A stretch of 64,000 nt of DNA from Heterobilharzia americana (GCA_944470555.2 OX104131.1:15802515-15866514), one strand, 5' to 3'. Shown: positions 1 to 12,570, counted from the stretch's first letter. Made by a program: numbers and translations. The notes: generated by a model from the letters alone, not told the origin.

Positions 1-1340
1 TATCTATATATGGTGAATTTTTCTGTCAAATAAAGTCACCACTGTAGCATTATCTCTGGCTTTATCCTCTGATATTTTTGTGGCTTATTGAACAGTCATT
101 ATTGTGTTTACTTCAGATGTCTCTATTATCTATGTCCTATTCCTCTCAGTCAGCTGAAATTAACATCAACTACATTCACGCTTCTGAATCACTGGAAATT
201 GTCAGCTTTCATCCAGCTTGACCCCAAGCAACATAAGCGAATGCCTAATCAATACTCCAGAGCGACTGCCTTCTAAATAATTTCTCACACTTCACAGGGG
301 TTTTTATCTCGGGCATAAGGTAAAGCAGATTCTAACCTCTATGAAAATTTTTGCTGGTTGTGGAGTTGTCTTAGGTTCATACTGAAAGGCTAACGGTTTC
401 GAGACAACTTCTCTAACAATGGAGACTGATTTCAGGATGCCAGTGAAAGATATACTTACTTCATGTCCTCGAAGATGACTTTCAAGGAGGCTTTCAGTGA
501 CTTTTGCGAATAATTCAGAATGGGGCTTCTTCGTAGAAGGCTATGAGCCCAACTTGCTCCTTCTTTAATAAATCTCTCTGTTTGCCTACTCTTCTCAGGA
601 GTGGATTAATCTATAGTAAAGAGAGATCAATTCCTTCAGAAGTCTATCGCAATAGTTTGTTACTAGATGGGACAACGTTTATCCTCCTCTTTCGTACTAT
701 TCTTCTACTTTCGATTAAGCACCTTAATTCAACCAAAAACCGCGTAGAATGAGAATAAGCAACTTTCTTGTATGCGGCGCTGCTAGTTTTTTCCTAGAAA
801 CATTTGGATTGTAAAAACTTTATCATCTTTCAGACAACTGAAACTCAGCAACCCAGTGGGTATGTATATCTTTCTGTTACTGGTCACTAGTGATACTTGT
901 TTCGCTCCGGATATTAGTATTTTCTAACTACCTACAGCATTCAGTGTACTACGTCTCTACTTCGACACTAAGATACACTATAGCAACTGCTGAAATAACC
1001 AGTTAAACCTTTTTTATTTGCTAAAGAAAAAGGCAGTAAATATGCAACAACAAGGAAATTTTTCAGAGTTAAATGACATCATTTTATGTCAGGCTGTTCA
1101 ACCAAAAATTACAATGAAAGAAGTGGAATTTTCAAACACAATATTGGTGTATTGGAAAATAAAATGGTAAAAACAGGTTTAAAAATTCATTGGTGACAAT
1201 AATGGATGAAAATGATGATTAGACATCCCATCCAAGTTCAGCGATAATTTCTGTATGCTTAGTTTCATAATTCTACCTTTGTGCGAAAAACTATGTGGTG
1301 GTCAACAAGTAGGGTTTGGTAGGAAAGGAGTTGCTAAGCA
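1..1340. other. No gene or repeat recognised
   Basis: AT-rich non-coding sequence. The short open frames (for example 88-276 and 543-752) have no coding-like composition and no convincing splice sites. Nothing recognised. Confidence 0.5.
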
Positions 1341-1342
1341 AT

Positions 1343-1480
1343 TTAGAAATCATCCTTCGGACTACCTGAAATTTGGCAGACTAGTATTGATACTGAGTGA
1401 TGAGTGGAAGGTGAGATGAAAACTTTAACCAGTGGACACAGGGTTTTGGCACAATCCTCAAACGGCTGAGCTACGAGGCT
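1343..1480 (-). repeat. tRNA-like SINE remnant (family F)
   Basis: Read on the minus strand the copy starts with a GCCTCGTAGCTCAG head, an A-box-like sequence, and runs leftwards. It is the mirror image of the copy at 1545-1690, with the heads facing each other across about 65 bp. Boundaries approximate. Confidence 0.45.
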
Positions 1481-1544
1481 AATGAATTCACATGGTAGTC
1501 GAGCTAAACCACCGATGACTGAAGTGAAATAAAATCTAGTTGGG

Positions 1545-1690
1545 CCTCGGAACATAGTTGGTGGGGCGCCTTGCAGGACGTTCGGTGACCCCTGGTTCGA
1601 ATCCCAGAGCGGACCTAAATATCACTTCACCTTCGGATATCACACGATAGCAATTAGGAAATTATTTAAACGACAACAAGAATAAAACCT
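1545..1690 (+). repeat. tRNA-like SINE (family F)
   Basis: The head has an A-box-like stretch and a good B box, GGTTCGAATCC, at about 1591-1601, the two parts of a Pol III internal promoter. The body continues with sequence shared with 35110-35310 (minus). It is probably a dead SINE copy, not a tRNA gene, because no acceptor stem can be closed. Confidence 0.55.
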
Positions 1691-2435
1691 AGCTGGTTCA
1701 CGGCCTCCTGCTGATAGCCTCTAGCCAAACAACATCCACCAAAAATGCACTGCGATTTTGTGCCTCATAGCTTGTTGCTAAATGATCGATAGAATTTGGT
1801 CGGCACTTAAGGTTAGACTGATCTCCGGTAACTAATCAATGTGAGTACATAAATATTCAGGAAACAAAGATAATTGTGATTATAACTCAGTAAAAATAAG
1901 AGAGGTTATGATGTGACCGAAATAATATTGTTTCTATAGAAAATGAATCATTTTACGCTACAGTTGTGTTAGTTCTTGCATGTCCAACTTTTCAAGAGAG
2001 CGAAATGTATGAAATTAACCGTGGAAACCTACTTATTAGCCAAATAGTAGAAAATTAGTCATTTTAATGGTTTCTTGGGTTGGTTTTAAAGTCATTCTGA
2101 TTACATGATCGAAGGTTTTTACAACAAGACATGAGCAATTTCTCAAATGAGTCTTGATTGGGAAGTGAAATATGTTTTCTGGGTTGCATGACTATTTGAA
2201 TTCTGTTTTTTTGGCCTTAGATATCATTTAGTTAAAAGTCTTGAAAAGAAAATTTCAACCACGTGTTGGCCTATTCGACCTTGAACTTTGCGTCGTTGCA
2301 CAAGAAAGAGCCGGTGTTTCTGTCATACTGAAATTTCACTTTCTATTACTGTCAGCATACTAATTTATCGATTTATGTGTTCAGTTATCATTTGATTGGT
2401 GAATATACACCCTGCTTGACATAACATATGGCTTT
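1691..2435. other. No gene recognised
   Basis: AT-rich sequence without a supportable open frame or a recognised repeat. Confidence 0.5.
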
Positions 2436-2439
2436 AAAC

Positions 2440-2512
2440 TTATAGTTTCAAGGTGACTTCTGAGCACAATATACTGCTCATAATCATATCAGAATAATCA
2501 CTCAACTTCCTG
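2440..2512 (-). repeat. PLE-type terminal repeat fragment
   Basis: On the minus strand this reads ATTATGAG, an AT-rich loop, TGCTC, AGAAGTC. The same layout occurs at 2540-2665, 12384-12490 and 41465-41570, two of which adjoin PLE coding remnants. It faces the plus-strand copy that follows. Confidence 0.4.
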
Positions 2513-2539
2513 TCTTCGTTTATCTGACGTTCTACCTGT

Positions 2540-2665
2540 AAGCCAGAAAGTCCTGGGATTATCGTGATAGGATTATGAGCAATACATTGTACTGAAAACG
2601 TCATCTAGTAAATGATACGATAACACTGTATGCCTTATCAAGTAAATTAATCTACTATGTAGTTT
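2540..2665 (+). repeat. PLE-type terminal repeat fragment
   Basis: Shares ATTATGAG, AAAACGTCATC and the following AAGTAAAtt-like block with 12384-12490. With 2440-2512 it forms an inverted pair. Assigned to PLEs because related copies flank GIY-YIG remnants elsewhere in the window. Confidence 0.4.
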
Positions 2666-2669
2666 GGTG

Positions 2670-3245
2670 GTCAGCAGTGTCATCAACAGGGTAATATGAA
2701 CAATCTTAACAGACGATTTCGCAAGTGATACCTAGTAAGAAAACTAAATGGAAATAGAAACATTAGTTTCAATCGAATGTTCTGGTGTGACTCCACTGAT
2801 TTACTTAAGCATGACGTCATCACATATTTTAAGTAAACGTCTACTATCAACTATTAGAAATCGAGAAAAACGGGATCATTTTCATCATCATTTATATGAA
2901 TCCTGGTCAAGATTTGACTGGATAGTTTCATAAATATTGGGCGCTGAATGTAAGTTGACATAAGATATAAACTAGGAAGCTTGGACCGGACTTCCGCAGA
3001 AATCTCGTACATGATTAGATTTTTCTAAATATAACTTATATTTTCATCATCAGCGTGAAATAAAAATCATTTTAAGTGGAAGATGGATTCAGAAAGGTAT
3101 ACGTCGTTGGCTCTGCATTAATATATGAACTTCACATTTAAGAAAAGCATACTATTTGGTGGCTGATAGTGGGTTATTTCACTAGAAGACTTACAAACTT
3201 AGACTTACTCATGACGTTACTAGTTAATTAGTTGTTTTAGGATTA
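2670..3245. other. No supported gene; one weak open frame
   Basis: Contains a 61-codon open frame at 2748-2933 with coding-like codons (many GAA, TTA, AGA, CAT) but no convincing splice sites. A second frame over the same bases also looks coding-like, which weakens both. Otherwise nothing recognised. Confidence 0.4.
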
Positions 3246-3249
3246 GTGG

Positions 3250-3450
3250 AGATTTCATTTTTAGAGTGGCATTCATTACAGACGAACATCAGTTAGAGAA
3301 CTAATGAAAACCTGGAAACATTGGACATTTGTTTTGTCCCACTATGGGACTCATTGGCAGCAAACACATACAAACCAACCAGGGATCCAACTCAAAACCT
3401 TGGGGCTAATGCCTTAGCCCTTGATCTACCGGGTCGAAGTAAAATGAACT
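3250..3450 (-). repeat. SINE family A copy
   Basis: Minus-strand copy. It keeps a perfect hammerhead stem II (GTCCCATAGTGGGAC), but the CTGANGA core reads CCAATGA and GAAA reads AAAA, so it should not cleave. The tRNA-like head lies at its right end and faces the copy at 3725. Confidence 0.55.
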
Positions 3451-3724
3451 GGTGCACAGTTTCCTACTCCTGGCAATTCCTGATACAGCGCAACTATCCA
3501 CCAACTGTTATCAGTCCGTGATCCGTACTACTTTTAAGGAATATCCCCATAACCCTCAAACTGGATAACTGTTTAGTGGTCATGAGTGACATGGTTCGAG
3601 AAAGATATTCCGAAGTTCTAAAGAGAACAAGTAACCTATGGAGTCAACCAGTCGGAGGTGAAGCGGATGCCGAATGAAGACCTATGTCGCGAAATGACTA
3701 AAATAGGAAACTGTTGACCAGTTC

Positions 3725-3905
3725 AGTTAACTCCAGCCCACTACCCAAATGGCTAAGGCGTTCGCATGAAGGTGCTGAGTTCTTTGCCTGACGGGGTCGT
3801 AAGTGTATGCTGTGGAGAGGTCCCATAGTAGGACCGTGCTCGCAGTTTTGAAACGGTTCTCCAGTTAGTGTCAGTTCATGGTGAACACTACCTTTAATAA
3901 TAATA
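3725..3905 (+). repeat. SINE family A copy
   Basis: Begins with a tRNA-like head (AATGGCTAAGGCGTTCGC), followed by a decayed hammerhead block around GGTCCCATAGTAGGACC and the usual family 3' part ending near an ATAATAATA run. Confidence 0.55.
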
Positions 3906-3909
3906 AATT

Positions 3910-6900
3910 CTCCAACTACATTATGTGTGTTTCTGCCATTAAGTATATCTTTGCCTTGTTCTTTTAGTAAACTCACGACATTATGTCCATAATGTTTCGC
4001 ACTTAGTAGTTAACTGAAGAATTCCTTTTATACATAATATGCATCATGTGCTGCATAGTCGAAGAAAGTGGGGATAGGAACCCTGTCACGTGTGAAAAGC
4101 ATCTTCTGCTAATAAAGTGGATGGCTGAAGCCCCCAAAGATTTCACTATGTTCCTATAGCTTATTTTTAGGCTTTCATTTGCTCATTTGCTGTTGAATCG
4201 CAACTGGATCATTATATCTAATCACTATCAAAATCACCAACTAGCCAATAGCTTTTTAGATTCTACATCTACATACACTGTTGGTCAATGGCGATCGCTT
4301 TGAATGTGAGGACATCCTCCGTTGGTCAGTCACCTAGTTGTCTTCTAACAGACAGATGCGAAGTCGATGCATACTTTTGCTTGATAAGATATCAAGTGAA
4401 AATTCTAGAGTGTTGCTTTATAACACTGGATTAGTTGTATTCTGCTACTCTGGACTTTAAATTCAGCTATACATTATACAGAACTTCATATTGAAGTAAA
4501 AGACATTAATTAGCAGTGAGGGATTACAAACGTATTTGACTAAAAATATATTTAAAGTGTAGCCATTAGATGGTTTAATCTCAGTGTCTTCAAGACAAAA
4601 CATTTTTCAGACACTTCAGGTGAATATTCTTTGCTCAGAAGAAACAATTTTCATTACGTTATTGCTAACTAGCTGTCAGCCAAACAACTGTCAGCATCTC
4701 ACATCAGAACACTGGACAATGATTCAAATGGCATTTTTGCTGGGATTGGTTACTTTTATTGTTGATTTCATCACGGACTGATATGAGTTGAAACAACATT
4801 GGCATTGTATTCTGCCAAAGCGTTCTACTTCTAAAATCAGCAAAATATTAAGAATAATTATTCATTTGAGGTCTTTTTTAGAAACAGCCTTTTCAAAGAT
4901 GGCAATGAGATTATTAATATGAACAATGCTTAGTTATCGCAAAACTGATCTCAGCTAGAAAAAATATTTGGCAAGACTAAACTTCAGTGACAACCAATCA
5001 CGTTTACGTATGCAATGATCAATCGGAATTGAGTATATGTAGGACGTGATTACTGGGGAAAATGGTATTTTATTTTCGATTTACAAGTCTGGTTTCCATG
5101 AGAAATAAAGATACCTAGATTCCCAATAGCTTTATCATCTTTGAAACCATCCTATTTTCTGTACTGACACTTACCCATATAGGACCATATCACATCCTTT
5201 AGGGAATTATGAGGACTCGTGCTTCTTACGAACACTAACTTGGTGGAGGTGACCCACTTTAAATAATAGCATCTTTGTATACTGTAGTATATATTTCTAC
5301 CTATTTTCCTACAACAAGTAGGATAAATTCTTTGATCGATCCTTTATCCACTGAAAACGTCCTTTCCCTGTATTTCGACCGCATATACCATGAATCCATG
5401 ATCTGTGAAGACACATCCATTCAACTTATCCAGTTTATTTTAAGTCGTTTTCCTTGGTTATATTTAAGACTGGTGCGTTCGGTACATAGTCCATTACAAC
5501 ACCATATTCAAAAATAAGATTCCCCACGAGCAATCTTTCTCACTCACTTTCTGTACATATATATATACGTCCGTGATCTGCAGGCTGTTTAGTCGTCCTT
5601 AAGGTTACTCGTCACTAAAGTTCGGTTTTATCGAAATGTTTTAGTGCTTCATTTCATATCAGAAGTTTCCCAGGAAACCTGAAGAAATTACTTCATGAAC
5701 TTTATTCTTATTGAAGATACGAAAACACACCGTGTACCAAATTACATTCAGCTTTCCGTTTCACACTTACATTCGGAAATATCCAGATTGATTTGGAACT
5801 TGCACATTCGTTCTTTCATTTCATTTACCTAATGAGATTATTTCTGTATATTATAAAAATAACGGGTACTAACAATGCATAGAATTTCGGCTTATCATAT
5901 TGACATAATCAATCAACCTTCTGATCCAGTTTTTATAGTTATATAGCTTTTCATTCCTTGATTCAATAAATAGTTAGATATTTCGCACATCCAGAACTGA
6001 TGCAGCCTCTGTGCTATTACATTTTCAACTACTTATGTACATTAGTCTTCAAGATTGTAATTCTTCAAGATTACTGCTTGGTTGCATATTTTCACGTACA
6101 TAGCCACGCTTGAATTATTCTCTAGATTATTTATGTTAACAGGGTCTATCAATTTAGATTCAGCTAGGCCCTTATGGTTCGTCAACTTGACTCACTCCAT
6201 ACAGTTAGCTTAAACTTCGTTCTGGACCTCAAAATCTTTGAAAGGTGTTTGATAAGTTGTATCATTCCACTTAATTAGATTGATATAGTTATCAAGCCAA
6301 CAAAGTTTATCTCTGAGTTAATTTATAGGCTTGAATGTCAGCCCAAATCAGCCTTACTGAGAATTCTATGTCAGGTGTTCTGATGGTAACCCTATGAAGA
6401 CCTTGAATTTCTTCTAAATCATGTTGCAATCATTTTTTACCCCACTATTTCTTCTTAACTAAGCTTCTTCATTATTTTCTGAATAAATTTTGAAGGATAA
6501 CTATTCACAAGTAAAGCTCCTCTTCCTCTAATACCAGAGCAACAGAATAGTCCATATGAAGCCCTAGAAGTGCAGCATTCCTCAGATCTTCAACCAAAAA
6601 AACCAATCTTGACTCTAATTCAGTATTGAAATCTCTGAGGACTTTCCATCACATATAGAAACAACAGATAAAAATGCATGTACAGTGAACATTTGATACG
6701 ATACAAAAGATTTACTTTGAAGTTATGCTATATTTAAAGATAAGAACCTGTTTGCCTCGAGGTACCAAGCAGCTTGAGAAACCTAGATTCAGGAATTTTG
6801 ACAGATGGCTTCCGATTTTCCAATGTGAAATGGGGTTAATTAAATGTTCATAGTCCGCTGACAACACTGTCAATATGTCTCATAGAAGTGTTTGTATTTA

Positions 6901-8220
6901 GGACTCGTCAGTGACTTATTAAGATCTTCAATAACATGGTTAAGTCGATAAAAAAAGAATTCAGGGAACAGCCTTGCTTGTAATTCGATATAATCGTTAT
7001 CTCATTTTAATCAGGTAAAATTTGAACATTTTTAATAGATGACCGACATAAAGTTACAGAAAATCCATCTTCTGTAGTTTGACGAATACAGCTGAAAGCT
7101 TTGTAAAGCATTTTAAAAGTATTGGATTTCTATTGATGAGGATCGAGTGATAAAAACGTAGAAGCTAAGATTCTCATTCCGAAAGCAATTCGCTTCAAGC
7201 TGAGGGTATATGACAACTCTGCAATTTGGATGATCGTAGTTTCCACATGATTGTTGAAGTCCGATGGAAACACTACGTAGGCGATTCTTGAGTGAAATGG
7301 TGTGTGCTTGGGCGTGATGAAGATCATCATTCACTTGACTGGGTCATCTTAAACACTGGTTTTGAAGTCTTGGACATTTATTCCGAACGTAATTCCAGCG
7401 GTCCTCACATCGCTCACTGTTCTCCTATCTTGAGACTAAGTGGAAAAGCAAAGGAGCGGTCAGTATATGATGTGGTGTCGTATCACGAAGGATATGAGTG
7501 CTGAGTTAGCATCTATAGGTGACTCTCTGAGTGGTATCTAAGAGATCGTGCTACTCAGTGACCTGAGATAATAACAGACATGGATTAGATTTAAAGCCAG
7601 TGGTGAAGATCCTGTGGGTCTTTCATTTCTTTTATCATCAAATATTACAAATTAAAGCATTGGATACTTCCTTGAAAGTTTCTGCAAAACTACTTTGTTA
7701 ATGATCTATTCTGTATCACTTTATGTCCAGTTAGTATCATCATATTATTATTTCGTATCGCGCATCTTCCGGTACTTGTGGTATGCCAAGAATCTGTTTT
7801 CAATAAAAATAAAAACGTTTTATTTAGATTCCAACCTGTAACTCTGTTTCTCAGTGTGAGACTATCTAGTTACTCTCTAAACGTGGTATGTTTTTTGCTT
7901 TAAATTGATCCTATTTCACCAAAACCACTTATTGATACTCTTAGGCATAATAATATTCCAAACATAAATTTAATTCTAATATTCATTCATCGGTCTTGAT
8001 AAACAAATAATTACAATTTCAAAAACTGTGTTAAAACTCTTTTTTTTTTATTAAATATAGCATGGGTGCATATCAACAGAAGCGTTTGAAATGAACTTGT
8101 CTATTAAAGCCTCTCTACTTTTGTAATCGAATAGGCGTATTTGGCTGTAGTGAACAGTTGTTACATAGATATACTGTACCGAGCAAGACATTGTAATCTA
8201 ATAAATTTATGATTTGAAGT
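3910..8220. other. 4.3 kb without a supported gene
   Basis: AT-rich and largely featureless. Small open frames at 4584-4781, 5275-5517 and 7113-7334 (minus) were examined. Only 5275-5517 has coding-like codon use, and it lacks clear splice sites. A short TA-rich stretch lies near 5555. Confidence 0.45.
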
Positions 8221-8224
8221 TCCA

Positions 8225-8425
8225 TAGGGACTTTGTTTCAAAGCACTATTCATCATGGTTTGACACTAGTTAAAAAAAAAATGTGGAACACTGGAGCACT
8301 GAACAGTTGTTTAGTCCCATTAAGGAACTTCTTTGCAGTACCCACCCATGATGTTACCAGTGACTGGACACAGGACCTTTGGGTCTCATAATTCTCACTG
8401 TGAAATCAAAGACAGGAGGTCTAGT
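8225..8425 (-). repeat. SINE family A copy
   Basis: Minus-strand copy recognisable from the GGTCCTGTGTCC head, the CAGTGCTCC block and the family layout. The hammerhead core is lost (CTGAGGA reads CAAAGAA, GAAA reads TAAA). Confidence 0.5.
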
Positions 8426-8429
8426 GAAG

Positions 8430-9635
8430 GGGCTTCTTTTCAACGAGTTTGTTCTCAAGCTGTACATTTCTATATACATATGATATTTGAAGGTTTCAAA
8501 ATAAATGACAGGTGTTAGAAATATGACAATTAATGCTGGTTGTAGCTATTATAATGTTACTGGTTGATGATGCGGAAGTTGACTGATAACAAAGGTTGAT
8601 TATGTCAGTTCTGTAGATCATTTACAACCTGTCTATAGTTAATGAAGGCGTGTAAAGTTGGAAGTGGATCAAGCACTACCGCTGAGAATCAAGGTACACC
8701 GGCCAATAAGACATAGATACCAGTCAGAATGTATACGAGAGTATATTAAAACCGGTTTTATCAAGATAGAAAGAAATGAGTGATTGCTTCTAACCATTTA
8801 ACCAAGTCAAAAAGTGATTTTAAGATTGTTTATGAAATTTGCTCAAATATTCAAAGTCTCATTCACTTTCAATGTCTAAAAATAGCAGAGACCTTGAACA
8901 AAAGCCTACTATATTCGTACAAGAAAAGTATGGAAATTGTGTGTCTTTACCTTGGTTTTAATTTCAGTTTTTTCTTCAACTTAGATTGATTTCTGCACTA
9001 TTTTATCATCATCATCATCTAATAGTGTTTCCATCCAAAATGTACAACTTTCAATAAGGGATGTAAATTTTTTTCTCCTCATTTTGCACCTCCAGTTCAT
9101 AGTACGTTATCCCTTTCTTGTTATTTATATCCACCATATTTTCACTCCTTTATAACATACTGAAACACTAACAGAATCTTATTCATCCGATTTGTCGTCT
9201 GGATTGTCAGTTTGCCTTGTCTGTCCACTGTGAAATATTACCATCATTTGATAGTCTTCTGGGGCCACTTAATTGCCAACCCAAGTCTTTTTTTTCTATC
9301 CCTTCCAGATTCTCGTACTGGCTAAGTGGACTGCCACCTCCAAAAGGTGCACACACTCGTCTGCACGTCACCGCTCTGCAACAATTTAATCACAGGCTAG
9401 GCAAAAATCTACTAGCAGCGGGGCGTTACAATATGGATCCCATGAACGATCTAAAAAAAAGATGTAATAGTTTCTGTTTTATTATTCAACTTACACGTCA
9501 CTAGATAGTAAAGTAAGTGAAACCATCAAAATAGTCTCACTTGATGATGAAAAATTAACAACAAAAGAAAATTTCCTTTCCAGAGAATCATTTCAAAAGC
9601 TGCACAGTCGTTATCATAGATACAACAAAAGATAA
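8430..9635. other. No gene recognised
   Basis: AT-rich sequence with a short ATC repeat at about 9005-9020. The 95-codon open frame at 9217-9504 shows no recognisable domain and no splice signals. Confidence 0.45.
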
Positions 9636-9639
9636 AATG

Positions 9640-9990
9640 CATCAATGGCTAATGGATCAATACAAAGTAACCAGAAACGGTCAATAAAATTACCTGCTCT
9701 TGTAGAGATGGTTATGTAGGCCATAAAAAACTTGTTCTCTACATACGCATCTTCGAGCACTGTCCTGTACTAAAACAGAGTATAAAGCTATCAACCGCTC
9801 GATTCTCGATCAGCTGGTTAGTTCCGATCATTTCGCTTCATGAGAATATTCTTCACAAGTCATTTATAGAATCAAATCAAACACTTTGAAAGGAATGCGT
9901 ATCCATAACCTCAACATAACAGAAGCTTTGGTAATCATGCGTTTCAAGCCTGAAGTTAACGTTCAAAAGAGTTAAATTCTATCTGCAGTT
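9640..9990 (+). mobile_element. Penelope-like element 3' end (GIY-YIG part), degenerate
   Basis: A plus-strand remnant of the PLE C-terminal endonuclease. Cys-Ser-Cys followed by GYVGH (a decayed YIG motif) lies at about 9690-9720, then an R-I-x-EH box, then SxxLDQLVSSDHF at about 9800-9835, where PLE endonucleases carry their next conserved block. The frame shifts and stops several times, so it is a pseudogene fragment. No RT domain is readable upstream. Same sub-family as 49050-50130 on shared wording around the SSDHF block. Confidence 0.6.
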
Positions 9991-10640
9991 TTATCCTGAC
10001 CGTAATCTCCCTAAAACATCTCATTCATTTATTTGTTTATTATGTATTTATTTATTTATTGTAATCCTTTAGGTAATTCTCGATGACCTTGAACTGACCT
10101 ACCAACTGTTACCGCCTTGTGACTATATCAATAGCTACTGATAGACAAATATTTTGTTGTAACTGCGATTACGATGTACACCGTTTGAAAATGATTCGTC
10201 GAAAAGAAAATGTACTTCTCTGAAACGTCTTCTGATAATCTTAACCGTAACCATCAGCATTATAGTTATTTCTATCCTTTATCATTTAATTTGAGGCTGA
10301 TGAATTACAACCTTCAAATATCAACTACTCATATTAATCTGCAGCTTATAAATAAACTTGTTGAAAAGAGTTCTGTTTATTGAATTTCACTACAAATTTG
10401 TCTACAAACTTGAATAATGCTGTAAGAATAACGTTTGCATGATAACATGATGTCACTTTATTTCATTGGATTCTCTTCAGCTGAGTAAAACCTGAGTAAA
10501 TAAGTGAATAATCTCTGTCACAAATATTGACACACCTTATTAGGGGCTTTTTAAGACACTGGTTAGTGGTTTAACATTCAGGACCACATAGTAATTTAGG
10601 ACACGAAGGAAGTCAAGGCAACGGGTATCAGTTATTATTA
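9991..10640. other. Low-complexity and PLE-flanking sequence, no gene
   Basis: Starts with an ATTT-rich stretch (10020-10065). It may include 3' non-coding sequence of the PLE fragment upstream. No open frame of note. Confidence 0.4.
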
Positions 10641-10643
10641 TTT

Positions 10644-10656
10644 ATAGTTGATTTTA
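10644..10656 (+). repeat. Target-site duplication, left copy
   Basis: ATAGTTGATTTTA is repeated exactly at 11797-11809. The two copies bracket a 5'-truncated RTE-like insertion, as expected from target-primed reverse transcription. Confidence 0.6.
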
Positions 10657-11796
10657 TCGACTTTGAGAAGGCCTTTGACAGCGTCGAGCGGGAGGTAATT
10701 TGGAAACTGCCTCACTACTACGGAGTACCGCAAACCTTTATCAGCCTCATTCAACAACTATATGAAGATGCCACATGCCAAGTAATTCACAATGCCAAGC
10801 TCAGTGATGCCTTTGGAGTGAAAGTAAAGACAGGTGTGAAACAAGGCTGCCTACTATCCCCCATGATATTCCTCATTGTGGTGGACTGGATCATGCAGCA
10901 AACAGTGGGCAGCGAGAAGAGGGGATACACTGGAATGCGGAAAAGAACCTAGAAGATCTGAATTTCGCCGATGACTTGTACCTGATGTCACATAAACTTG
11001 AGGATCTGCAGGCAAAAACTAACAAGTTGATAGAAGAGGCAAGGCAGCGAAGACGGGACTTCAAGTGAATATAGAGAAGGCAGAGGTGATGAAGATACCG
11101 CACCACCACCATCAACAACAACAACAAACTCCAATCACCATCAACAGGAGAAGCTCAAAGGAAGCAGCCTCCTTCACCCATCTAGGCAGCACTGTTTCAA
11201 CTACAGGCGGGACGGACGAGGATGTCAAAGCCAGTCAGAATCGGAAAAGCAAGACAGGCGTTCATTAGCCTGAAACCAGTGTGGAGATATTCTGCACTCA
11301 GTATGCGGGACAAGATACGGATTTTCAACACCAACGTCAAGTCAGTGCTTCTGTATGGCTCAGAGACTTGGCGCGTTACGAAAGGCATTTCCAATAAACT
11401 ACAGAATTCATCAACAACTGCTTACGCTCGCTGCTGAAGATCAGATGGCCAGAAAAAATAAGCAACAAGGAACTCTGGGAACGAACCAACCAAGAATCTA
11501 TCACGCAACAAATATGCAGGAGGAAGTGGAGATGGATTGGCCATGCACTGAGAAGGCCGACTGAGGACATCACGCGTCAGGCCAGTTGCTCGAGTGGAAT
11601 CCCCATGGGAAGCGACGAGTTGGACGTCCAATGGTGACATGGAGGAGATCGTGCGAGGAGGAAATGAGAGCTTCTGGGCTGTCGTGGGACCAGGTTCAAA
11701 AGATCTCAGAGAACAGAGGTCACTGGAGACGTGCTAGTGAAGCCCTATGTTCCACTAGGAACCCAAGGGACTAATAATATAAACAATAATATAATA
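10657..11796 (+). mobile_element. 5'-truncated RTE-like non-LTR retrotransposon
   Basis: Starts inside the reverse transcriptase: DFEKAFDS (catalytic block A, about 10660-10685), a TGVKQGCLLSP block (about 10833-10865) and FADD at 10964-10975 (block C). VNIEKAEVMK follows at about 11066-11095, then the RTE C-terminal region with LLYGSETW (about 11348-11370), RRKW-W-IGH and GKRRVGRP (about 11607-11630). A CAC/CAA run inserts His and Gln codons at 11101-11130. At least four frameshifts or stops, for example TAG at 10949, make it inactive. It ends in a TAA/ATA-rich tail typical of RTE elements. Assignment to the schistosome RTE/SR2-like group is by motif only. Confidence 0.8.
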
Positions 11797-11809
11797 ATAG
11801 TTGATTTTA
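11797..11809 (+). repeat. Target-site duplication, right copy
   Basis: Exact 13 bp match to 10644-10656, directly after the TAA-rich tail of the element. Confidence 0.6.
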
Positions 11810-11879
11810 ATTTCCCGTTTTTATTCCCGATCAAATTTATCCACCACTATTATCATATGGGTCCCCATGCGAATGCCTC

Positions 11880-12360
11880 GATAAAGCTTACGTAGGATCT
11901 CCAACAAAGCTGTAATTGGAGTGGCATTTAAACCTTCAAACTCACTCTGAGATAACCTTTGTCGGCTGGCTCAACGATTCGACAGAACCTATTAAGCAAA
12001 ATAATCTAATCTATCAAATTCCATGTAACGACTACGAGGTCAAGTATATTGGTCAAACCAGTCGGTCGGGGTCAGTCAGAATAGACGAACATAGGAATTT
12101 AGCTATATGTAGAATGACAGGCCCGAATAAGATAAATAATCTAGAAAAAGACTCGGCTATTGGAATGCACTTATTGACACACCACCACACTATAGGGTGG
12201 GTGTGATAAAGCCACTGTACTTAGGTTTAATATAATTAGGAGGAGAGAGAGATTGATTACTGAATGTTTGTTCATTGAATCAACAGGTAACACATGCAAC
12301 AGAAATGACGCAACACCTATACCAGAGATATGGAACATTTTAATACCAATAAAAACAAAT
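11880..12360 (+). mobile_element. Penelope-like element, GIY-YIG endonuclease end
   Basis: A plus-strand PLE remnant. An AFKPSNSLR-like linker lies at about 11915-11945. After a frameshift comes the GIY-YIG core, with LIYQIPC and KYIGQTSRS, then an R-x-x-EH box (about 12000-12100) and a conserved HLLTHHHTI block. After another shift, RRRERLITECLFIES and a C-terminal P-EIWNILIP block (about 12235-12350) close the protein. The catalytic Y, R and E positions of GIY-YIG are still readable in the first part. Another sub-family than 9640-9990. Dead copy: at least two shifts. Confidence 0.75.
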
Positions 12361-12570
12361 CATATGAGGTAACGTAACTACAAAAATCAAGTGTCGAAAG
12401 TTGTGTGATTACACTGATATTATTATGAGTAATAATTTATGCTCAAAACGTCATCAAGTAAACAATACCATATCACTATGGGTTGTAAATTAAATAGACG
12501 AATCTAATATGGAATTAAATTCTACCACTGTGCCCAAGTTCTACACCTATATTAATAAAACTGGCGATTC
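12361..12570 (+). mobile_element. PLE 3' non-coding / terminal repeat
   Basis: 12384-12490 matches 41465-41570 and 2540-2665. The block around 12505-12535 (TAATATGGAATTAAATTCT) matches 42606-42625, at the edge of another PLE copy. This ties the repeats to PLE termini. The order ATGAG, loop, GCTCAAAACGTC resembles a decayed hammerhead, but the CTGA core is absent. Confidence 0.5.

Noticed and set aside
9217..9504. 95-codon plus-strand frame
   Set aside because: No domain, no splice sites, mixed composition.
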